From positions 31,173,912 through 31,237,911 of the forward strand of contig OZ026848.1 of assembly GCA_964023205.1 (NCBI GenBank): a stretch of DNA of 64,000 nt. The letters are read 5' to 3'. The position numbers were made by a program, and so were the translations under genes. This document shows positions 55,190 through 64,000 of the stretch, in pieces. The notes beneath the pieces are model-generated. The model was not told the origin of the DNA. It made no database searches and saw only the letters and a list, made by a program, of their open reading frames with translations. Source of the DNA: Lutraria lutraria (Eukaryota; Mollusca; Bivalvia; Venerida; Mactridae). Every line of letters begins with the position of its first letter. Position 1 is the first letter of the stretch.

Positions 55190-58100
55190 ATATTTATTTG
55201 ATTAAAACTGATAATTATATAATATGATGAGTTAAGAATAACTCAAACATGCTAAAATCAAGAAAACAAAACAATGAAAAATATAAAATGGCACAAAATG
55301 GAAAGCACCTTATGATAATAACGTGAATTCAACAAAGGAATCTAATTGGCTACAAATTACAATGAATGAACTACATAAACTGAACCTGTATATGTAGCGT
55401 TATAACTTTGGAAAAGGTATAAATCGTGTTTAAAACTAAATAAAGCTAATCAAAACAAAATGAAAAATATCAAATGGTTACAAAAAATGTTAAAAGAGAC
55501 AGGTATAAAAAGAAACAATTTCAACAATGCATTTAATATTAATGCTGGTGGATGAGAGACTCGTATAGCATATGAAGGAAATTCATCTATGAATTCCAGT
55601 CTGTGACACTCAGGTGAATATATTTCTGGCAATAAATAAAATGATACAAGACAAAAGATGCATACTTATACACTACAAGGGGATAAACATGTACAAAAAT
55701 TGAGTGATAAAAAAAAGATAGGTATGTGAAATCAATGAGTATACATACAAAATATCATTTCTGGTTGATCGTCATGTCTTGAGTATTCTAGAGATAAGTA
55801 AATAAAATAAAAATAAAATACTTGTTACATTTCTATCAAACATAAAATTGATCAATAAACTATGCTTACTTACACTTAACGTATATATCCTGCATTGAAT
55901 AAACTTATTGAAGCATAGTCCACTATAAGCTAGCATGCATTTGAAGTAAACTGATTTAAGTGGAACTATAGTTTACAGTAAATCTAAGCGATACATGTAC
56001 AAGTAGTTGAAAATGAGGATTTGTTCACAATAATATACCATACAAAAACAACTGAGACATTTTGTCAAAATATATTTTATACATGTGTATATTATTTACT
56101 TTATATTATAAGCAGCCAAAGGTCATATTTGACCCTTCAACTTCTGACATCCAGTGAGAACCCTGTTTTTATTGAAGTCAATCTGGACTTGTGAAAGTAC
56201 ACTGTGGTATTTATTTAAACATGACCGACAAAATATACAAAGAGTGATAACTCAGGCATGACATTGTATAACTTGCCATCACATTGTGACCATCTTATAC
56301 AACAGTAAATTGACTGAACTGTAATACATTGTACCCAGTTTCTCTGTGACTAAGTTCAATGGGAAAATAATAAAACAAGAAGGGTAAGTGAATCACGGAT
56401 GCCACCTCAAGGCCAACTTGATAGTAAGACCTTGACCTTTTACTTATTGAACTAAAATTACCAGTAAAATCAATAGCGGTCATCTACATGCGATGACCTA
56501 ACCTCCTCACCAAATCTGAGGACCTAAGACCATATCGTTCTCTGATTATTTGTCAGACAAGGTTTTTGTGCTGAAAGTCATTGACCTCAAAATCAATAGG
56601 GGTCATCTACATGTGATGACTAACCTCCCGTCCATATCTAAGAGCTTAGGTCAAATCGTTCTCTAGTTAATGGTCAGACAAGGTTTGGTTACGGACCGAC
56701 CGACATGTGCAAAGCAATATATCCCCTTTTTCTTTGAAAGGGGGCATAATAAAACTTAGTAAACCTTATTGATAACCAAATAGACTTCTAATATCTACAG
56801 ATTTAGTAAAAGTCTTCAAAATTAAAATACTTCATTGTATCCAATTCTTCACTATATTGGAGTTCACTATAACTGTATACATGCATCAATAAATCACGAA
56901 CAAAGCGATTTCTAGAGAAATAAATGTACATGAGGGAGGGAACTAAAGAAATTATTTTAAACCTGAGATTATCAGATCTTTAAGGCATAAAAGGCCAGGG
57001 TAATTTATCAGTACAGAACAGGTAAGAAGAGACCTTTTCATATCAAATATCAAAGAGAAAAAAATCAGGTATTTATAAGATGCATTTTCTGCTTATATAT
57101 GTCAAACATTCTACCTAGGACCGCTAAAAGTTTCCAAAATGAGTCCTGTAAGACACAGACTTTCCAGAAGATATATTTGTGGTAGGAAAGATCACTGCGT
57201 AAGATATGACAAGATATTGAAGTTTTTTACATATCTACACTGAAAATGGATTTTTGATAATTTTTTTATAGAAAAAAAACACATAAAATCATGCAAGAAT
57301 TTGATAGATACATGACTTTGTAATAAACGTAAAACAGAATGACATAGGGACCCCTGAAATTTATAACAGGAGCTCATTAAAACAACAACTTGAGTCAAAA
57401 GGACCCAAAAACTTAAGTCAGTGCACGTAAACTAAACCCTGATAATAACAAACATAAATTTACCCTTTGCAACTAATTCCAATAGAACATATTCAAATTA
57501 AAGATCTCACATTACATATTCATATTATACAACTCAAAAGTTATAAACAAAATGTGTAAGCTAAATTACAAGTCATTTATGTATAGATTTTTTATAAATC
57601 TTTTAATATAACCCCACATTATGAATTTCATTGACAGAAATTTTGTTGAACATTTTAAGCTCTGCGAACAAATAGTTCAGAACAGTAGAGGTGAATTCTG
57701 AAGCTTAGAATACTGTGTCAACTTAATCAACTGTGTCTAGATCTTGAATTTTTGTAGAGGTAAAAATGCATGCAACAGTGGATTTGATTGGCTACATCAT
57801 TTGTTTTAAAGTCCCATAAGCATATACATTTATCGGTCCTAATAGCTTCTGTTTGTCCTACAACTGAGGAATCCGAGGTGTTTTCCTCCTGTTCATACTT
57901 TATAGCAAGAAAAAAATGTTTCCAAAATATCATTGTAAAAAATACTATTTATAGAACAGCTGCGTTTTCCCGATGTCATGTTATGCACACACTCTATATA
58001 TTTCAAGTTTACAAAGCAAAAATCACAGCGAAATGAGTGTTTTTTGTTGGTAATTATTATTTTGGGATAATATTAGCAATTGCTTTTTTGCATTTTTTTT

Positions 58101-58708
58101 TATAACAAAAAGCTAATGGGACTTTAATTATGCATTTAACAAGAATATCATAATAGTACATTAGACCACGCAACAGCAGATGTAAATAAATCCAGTAGGT
58201 TATATTGAGCAATATAATACTGTACATGAATTCTCTAAGTTAATTTAACCATTGTTGATACATTAAATGCATCATCGATAGAACTATATTCAAAACTTTT
58301 GTTTAATATTATGCATCATAAAAATTGGTTATATGCATACATCATATATCAACATTATCATTCTATCAAAACATGAATTAAGCACTATGACATACCTATA
58401 TTATCTTGAACACTGTTCCTTGTATAAAACTAGTTTCAGATAAAATACTAAGATTTAAGTAAGTATTTTACCACTAACCTTTGAAAGTCACAGTCATTAA
58501 ATCTCAGATTTTTTTTCACTTTTTCATAAAAAGCACTGAATTTTCTATCCCAACAAGTCATTCTACCTATACTAGGTAGAACATGTTTGTGGTCTCAATG
58601 TTTGAGATCAAAGGTGTGAGACTTAGATCAGCATAATATCACAGACACCTGTGTATGACTGATATAATCAACAAATACTATTTCCTACTTCCTAACAATC
58701 GTGAGCAA
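55190..58708 (-). other. Long gene-free stretch, probable 3' UTR of PPxY gene
   Basis: No coding exon. A minus-strand AATAAA (TTTATT near 55191-55196) may be the poly(A) site of the gene at 58.7-62.2 kb, implying a 3.5-kb 3' UTR. Repeats at 56500-56752 and 57955-58130 lie inside. Inferred only. Confidence 0.35.
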
Positions 58709-61700
58709 TCAGCTGGTTCCCGTATCACCATCTTCACAAAGTTTTTTGCATTTTTCTTCCTTGTCTATGACAATAATTTCATCCGTGCTAGAATAACTTG
58801 GAGGGGGCTGTTTCTCTATTTTACTGTATGGTGGAGGAAATCTAGGCAATGTTGTAGAGTTAATTGAACTCCCTGACCCTAACGTGACACAGTATGGTGG
58901 AGGTCCTGGATGAGGTACTCCAGTATTATCGCCAAGGTATGGTGGTGGTGATGTCACAACTGAATCAGGTATTATGACAGCTGGTGGGGAAACGTTGACA
59001 CCATCACCTGACATTACACAAAAAAACACACATTGGAAAATGACAAACATGTGGTTTATTCGTAATATTCAAAATATGAATACTAAAAAGTATAATCAGC
59101 GTGCGACTTTAAAGAAAGCAAAACAGTCCGAGAAGAAGTTTACTCTGAGTTCAACGATGTCATTATATCATTTACAGTACTTGCTTTTAACTAAAGTTCT
59201 GTGATATTTGTTAGTGATAAGCTTGAATCTCCAAGGCCTTTTTTCCAAAAATTGGGAAGGGGCCTTAGCCTTTCATTTTGGAAATTCAAGCGCAAGTTAG
59301 AATAGCCTTTTAGTTTTGGGAATTTCTTTCCCCAAATTGGAAAAAAATGAGCCTTTTTCAATTGGGAAGTCACCTAATTTCAGCCTCTGTTATAGAAGGA
59401 AAAAAGGCCCTGGAATCTGTTATTTTTTCCAATTTAGAAATGAATAATTTAGTCTTTGGGATTACAAAATGCTTGGGCTGTAACATTTGGGAAATCATGT
59501 GAATACACATGTAATATACACTTTTTGTACAAAAAAATAAAATTGGGGAAATCATAACCCTATATTGGCTGTCAAAAGTTAATGTCGCACACTGAAATAT
59601 CAAAACAAATATAAAACAATAACTTACATTACTCAAAGAATAAACATTGTCAATGATAGCTTGACCCTGTTTTTTGAGCCGTAACAGAATTATTCAGAAC
59701 AATCCACTAAGTCAAATACGGGATATGGATATTTGGAACAATTCTGACTAAAATGTATTGTTAAGATAAGATTTTTAATGTAACATGCTCAATTACTGTT
59801 ACGCCCGCAGTTTATATCAATGCAATCCTACATAACATTGACTCTGTGTAAGTAAACAAGCATTAAGTGTACATTTTAAAAGTGTTTACTTTCAAATTTG
59901 TAAATACACAAGGTACAATCATCATCAGCCTTCAGTTTCAGAGATTTTAAAGACACCAGGGGTAACAATATTCATTCTGGATATATCCGGAATTCCAGAT
60001 TATCTGTCCTGAAAGAGCTATGATTTCTGAGCAAAATAAAAGTTATTTGATGAAAATATGTCAAGAAGTGGCAAAGTTATGGTCAATTTAATCTGCTCTG
60101 AAGGATTTTCTTTAATACAAACTGTGTTAAATAATTATGGAAACAATGTGGATTAAGGCCTCTTGTTTGGCAAAAATGGTCGGCCATGCATGATTTTCAG
60201 GATTTTTAATTTGGCTGTATTGACACCCCTGAAACACAGGTTGCAGTTATTTACCTGATAATTGTCGATAACGTCTTCTAGATCTTCTATGTCGTGTACG
60301 AGGCCGAGTACGTTCAGCTGGTGCACTTTGTAAGAATATTTGTGACATCATTGATCGACGGCGAAGCCAATAAAAAGCTACGCAAGCTGACAATATTAAG
60401 ACAAAAACACATAACCTGAAAAAGAATAATGAATTTATACAGGTGTAATCAACTTCTAGGTAAATCATTTGAAATTAGTTTTATAGGATCTAAAATGACT
60501 GTGATTTAAAAAATCAACAATCATTTAGTAATACATTTGTACATAAATTTATTTCAGAATAGAAAACAATCCCACATCTGCAGGGTGTGATTCTATGGGC
60601 ACTGAGAGGGATAAACATTTTGTCATCATGGCATGGAAAGTAAACATACAGCTTATTAGGGTAGAAACAGCTTTCATATGACATGTACAAGTTTGATTGT
60701 AATAGCTTTGGTCGATATCTCTTGAGAAATACACGTACATTGTAAGACAAGTTGCTCATTGAAAAAAATATGGCCAATCTAATAGCCAAAGTTTTCCTTT
60801 GGAAAACATAATTAATAGAAGATTCCAAAACTTTGTTCATATCATTGCAACTTCTTTCATATAAAAGTTTAACTAGTAGAGCTAGAAATCATCAAGACAG
60901 ACATTCAACTGACTGACAGATCAAAATACCTCACCTTAAAGCACTAAATATTTATCATACGGCAAAATTCATTTTATGGTAATTACCTTAAATTATAGAT
61001 TTATCTTTACAAATAATTATTATACCCCGCAAACTAAGTTGAGAGGGCGTTTATTAGAGTCACTCTGTCGCATATAATATTACAAGTTTGTGGAGCGAAC
61101 TACTTTCACATTCCTTGTTAAAAAGTGACGGCAATGAAACTTATATGTCATCACCATGGAGTGTAGATGTGTAAGACACAATTTCCATGCCCAATGATCC
61201 ACACATTTCAGAGTTATGTGCCTTTGGACTTGGCCATGTAGTGTACTATCGCATTCTTACTGCCAAATCAGTGACAGGGTTAATATAAGTCCCTTCTGTG
61301 ACAAAGCTCTACCGGTAGTTACAGAATAGGTTACATTTTGCTGACTTTTCACATAAAGGTTTAATCATTATCCAATTGACAAAATGCCAAGAAATATCTG
61401 TAATACTGAAACTAATTGATTGTCTGCCATTTATGGTTATAATGTCATGAAATTTGATCTACTAATTTATTGATTTCATGAACTCATTAATCTTGATTAA
61501 GGTCATTGTGATTATGTTAGTATAATGAATCTACCATGTAAGGTCAAAATCTAGATTGCTAATTAATGAAGTTTAGGTGATTTAAGTACGAAATTTAGGT
61601 AAGATTTTTGTCAATGAATTGAATGTGTGAAATTCAATGATGATTCCAAAGACTTTAAATTATGGAGAGTGAACCAAATTGTTCTTATTTCAATCTAATG

Positions 61701-62205
61701 ATTTTTTTAAAATTAAAGACAACAGATGCATCCCCCCCCCCACACACACACACACAAACAAACTGCACTAAATGGTCAGATAATGAACGGATCTAGTAGG
61801 AAACATGGCAGGACTTACCATTCTAAGTTATCATTCAAAAAGGCATGTAAAAATGGTAAATCAAAACGATTGTACCAATAAACCAGATCATCACGAGCGG
61901 TGCCAATGCTTGTCTGTTCACCACCTCAGTGAGATCTATATCCACCATCCATGAAGTTTCATGTTACTACCTCTTATAGTTTCAGAGTTATGAACTACGT
62001 TGATTTTTTTGCATGACACAGATGCTGCAGTGATCACAAAAGCTTGACTTTTTCTTCAAAAAACAGACAAGCTAAAAATAATTACAAAGTCTTTACATAA
62101 AACAACAGACACAAATAGATAACTTACCAAAAATACCAGAGTTTATAGAATTCATCAATATTCTCACAACATCGATCACCGCAACAATATTGAAAGGCAC
62201 TGCAA
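58709..62205 (-). CDS. WBP1/VOPP1-like PPxY membrane protein, 5' end missing
   Basis: Exons: 62128-62205, 60255-60415, 58709-59007 (stop at 58709), joined in frame; 178 residues visible. The first exon gives a Cys-rich ectodomain stretch 'CSAFQYCCGDRCC' ending 'YKLWYF'; the Trp codon is split by intron. The second gives a transmembrane helix 'LCVFVLILSACVAFYWL' followed by a very basic stretch (RTRPRTRHRRSRRRYR). The third is Pro-rich with three PPPY motifs and one PPSY, ligands for WW domains. CCG-x-x-x-CC, an aromatic L-W-x-F-W, one TM and PY motifs are the WBP1/WBP1L and VOPP1 pattern. Such proteins recruit NEDD4-type ubiquitin ligases through the PY motifs. The signal peptide exon is not found and may lie beyond the window. 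Which family member it is remains open. Confidence 0.78.
59231..59413. mobile_element. CAGGG-type MITE, subfamily 1, 183 bp
   Basis: 'ccaaggccttttttcc' against 'ggaaaaaaggccctgg'; AATCT on both sides. In intron 2 of the PPxY gene. Its left part is the uninterrupted version of the host at 39123-39535. Confidence 0.82.
61021..61265. repeat. Dispersed repeat, inverse of 33495-33805
   Basis: 'tttgtggagcgaactacttt', 'gtgtagatgtgtaagacac' and 'cagagttatgtgcctttgg' mirror 33495-33805. Confidence 0.65.
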
Positions 62206-62276
62206 CTGAAACATAAACATTACAATAGGATATATTAAGTCAAATAGTATTCTGAAGCCAGTTATTTTACAGACCA

Positions 62277-62658
62277 GGCCTAAATTAAAAATATGTTTGT
62301 TTGCCCTTTACCGACCCTGAATTTTAGAAGAGGGTCGGTAGGTAGGAAAAATATTTTTTATTTCATTTCTGTATTTGACCTTTACTTAGCATGAAATTAC
62401 ACTTCTATCTAGAAGCATTCTATAGTCATTTTATGTATTCTGCTACCATACAATTTATTGTGTCCTTTAATAAGCCATAAACATTTACTCAGTGCCTTTA
62501 CACACATGATTGTTTTCCTTCAAAAGCACTGAGTACATGTATATTTTCCCAAGTATAAAAAAAAGTTCTCCCAGATTTTGCAATAAAAATTTTTGAGTCA
62601 GCATGATTTTTTCCGGTCGGTCGGTAAAGGGCAAACAAACTTAATTTTAATTTAAGCC
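62277..62658. mobile_element. MITE with GGCCTAAATTA ends, 382 bp
   Basis: 'ttaaaaatatgtttgtttgc/cctttaccgacc' against 'ggtcggtaaagggcaaacaa/acttaattttaatttaagcc', about 40-bp inverted ends. Target duplication not resolved. Upstream of the known PPxY exons. Confidence 0.85.
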
Positions 62659-62659
62659 C

Positions 62660-64000
62660 CATTATAGTTTGTCCAAATTTCTAGTCCAATGAAATGTCTG
62701 CATTTCATTTGAAATTTGAAAAATTTATAGCATAAAATATGCCAAGAACCTGGTATGGAGAAAATAAGTCACAATTTTTTTTTCGTATGAACAGAAATTA
62801 GGACAAACTTCAAATCAGTTATCATTCATATTTCATTTCCGCGTACTGCTTGTTCTAAGGTAGATAAAGTCTATTAGACAATCAGGTATTAATGATAGGT
62901 CACCTAAAACAGGTCACATGCTCCTTCATAGCAAAAACTACTTTCAGCATACCAATATTCCTGCAGACTCGGGCCGCAGGTAATGAGTTCCTACAATTCA
63001 TTGACTCAAAGGATTGACATACCATGTGACTATAACAGTAGACAAGGATCACACTCAGTGTATTTCAAAAGCCAGAATTCTTCCTTGATGTCTCAGCTCA
63101 TACACAATGTGGTACTTAACTTGATTTCATAATAAATGTACATAATATTATTTTTAAAAAAACATTAGGCATAAGATAAGAGGTTTTGATTAACCCTAAA
63201 CCTGCCATATTTTTTTCTGAAAAACATAGAATTTTTTTTCAACCTCCGTTACCTTGGTAATTTTTTTCTTAACAATATTTTCCATTCATATAAATTATAT
63301 CTTCAAACTTGAAAAAAATAACTGAACAATATTTTACCATAATACTACTGACCCTATAACTTTTTAGGATGCTATTAAGCAACAGTTTGATTACTCTCTC
63401 TAATACCAGCGTACTTTTGAAACAAAAATTAGTAAAACATGAAACTGTTCTGGTTACCTACTTGTTTTTATATTTTAACTTAACTACCTTGTATTGTATC
63501 GTAAAATATCATATTAATTAGCATGTTTTGCTCTGTATCACATGATAACTGTAATGTATCATGTGATATGATGATCGTATCATATCACATGATCAACACA
63601 TCGTATCACATGATCACCGTATCGTTTCTTTATTTGTTTTGTTTGTTTATATCAAGTTTTACGCCCCTTTTCAACAGTCAGTCATATGAGTGGACAGTTC
63701 ACCTAAGCATCATTCCCGGGAAGAACCAGTACTAGACTCCCATATCCTCTGTAAGCAACTGCTTACTTTCTCACATAAAGAGACACGATCGGTAGCGGCG
63801 CTCAAACCCACGACCTCACCGCATCTTATCACATGATCACCGTATTGTATCACATAATTACAGTATCATATCACATGATGAAAGTATCGTCTTATCCCTA
63901 CTCCATATACATAAACCCCTTTATATGTATACTGGTCATATGTATTACCTCTTGTCTAAAGCTTAAAATTCATTACAGTACTAGTACTAGTGTGCAATCA
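62660..64000. other. Right-hand flank, no exon recognised
   Basis: AT-rich, containing only the satellite and SINE at 63525-63890. The missing 5' exon of the PPxY gene could lie here or beyond. Confidence 0.35.
63525..63890. repeat. Short satellite with GTATCACATGAT units, split by SINE-A
   Basis: Units of about 16-26 bp with 'gtatcacatgatcac' on both sides of a 5'-truncated SINE-A at 63624-63816 (minus). CACCGTATC (63615-63623) and CACCGCATC (63817-63825) are the near-identical target duplications. Confidence 0.85.

Noticed and set aside
61733..61757. Poly-C and CA microsatellite, and other G/C runs (8625, 54259)
   Set aside because: Simple repeats without further structure.

Overview
The window is eukaryotic nuclear DNA: AT-rich, with short exons in long introns, GT-AG splice sites and many small interspersed repeats. 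The mix of tRNA-headed SINEs sharing one 3' module, palindromic MITEs and 'ggtcaaggtcac'-type dispersed repeats points to a lophotrochozoan, most likely a bivalve mollusc. That is an inference from repeat style; no species-diagnostic locus is present.

Five protein-coding genes could be rebuilt exon by exon with consistent phases. (1) 3.2-8.0 kb, minus: a C2H2 zinc-finger gene, 5 coding exons, 455 aa. (2) 12.86-19.15 kb, minus: the Rag GTPase RagA/B, 8 coding exons, 307 aa, a lysosomal amino-acid-sensing GTPase of the mTORC1 pathway. (3) 25.97-41.09 kb, minus: an AF10/AF17 (MLLT10/MLLT6) chromatin reader, 18 coding exons, 751 aa, with PHD, extended PHD and OM-LZ modules. (4) 45.45-52.73 kb, plus: RGP1, a subunit of the RIC1-RGP1 exchange factor for RAB6, 8 coding exons, 382 aa. 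(5) 58.7-62.2 kb, minus: the 3' three coding exons of a WBP1/VOPP1-like single-pass membrane protein with PPxY motifs; its 5' exon was not found. A decayed transposase-like gene lies at the extreme left. AF10 and RGP1 are divergent across about 3.3 kb. The genes do not form a pathway; they look like ordinary neighbours.

The rest is repeats. The commonest recognisable insertions are MITE-like elements with CAGGG...CCCTG ends flanked by 5-bp (rarely 6-bp) target duplications; one has an unfilled paralogous site in the same window. Other elements include a 1,028-bp hAT-like element with a perfect 8-bp duplication, a 505-bp element with about 33-bp inverted repeats, at least four SINE types and several dispersed molluscan repeats.

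The most unusual points are three places where repeats or small ORFs touch gene expression signals. A roughly 950-bp minisatellite in the zinc-finger gene grows out of an exon-intron junction, so its units repeat the end of the exon and the 5' splice site and stay open in all three frames. A SINE inserted exactly at the 5' splice site of AF10 exon 11, and its target duplication copies that junction. RGP1 is preceded by a spliced 31-codon upstream ORF whose stop overlaps the RGP1 start codon by 8 nt. I found no CRISPR array, prokaryotic operon or genuine stand-alone RNA gene.
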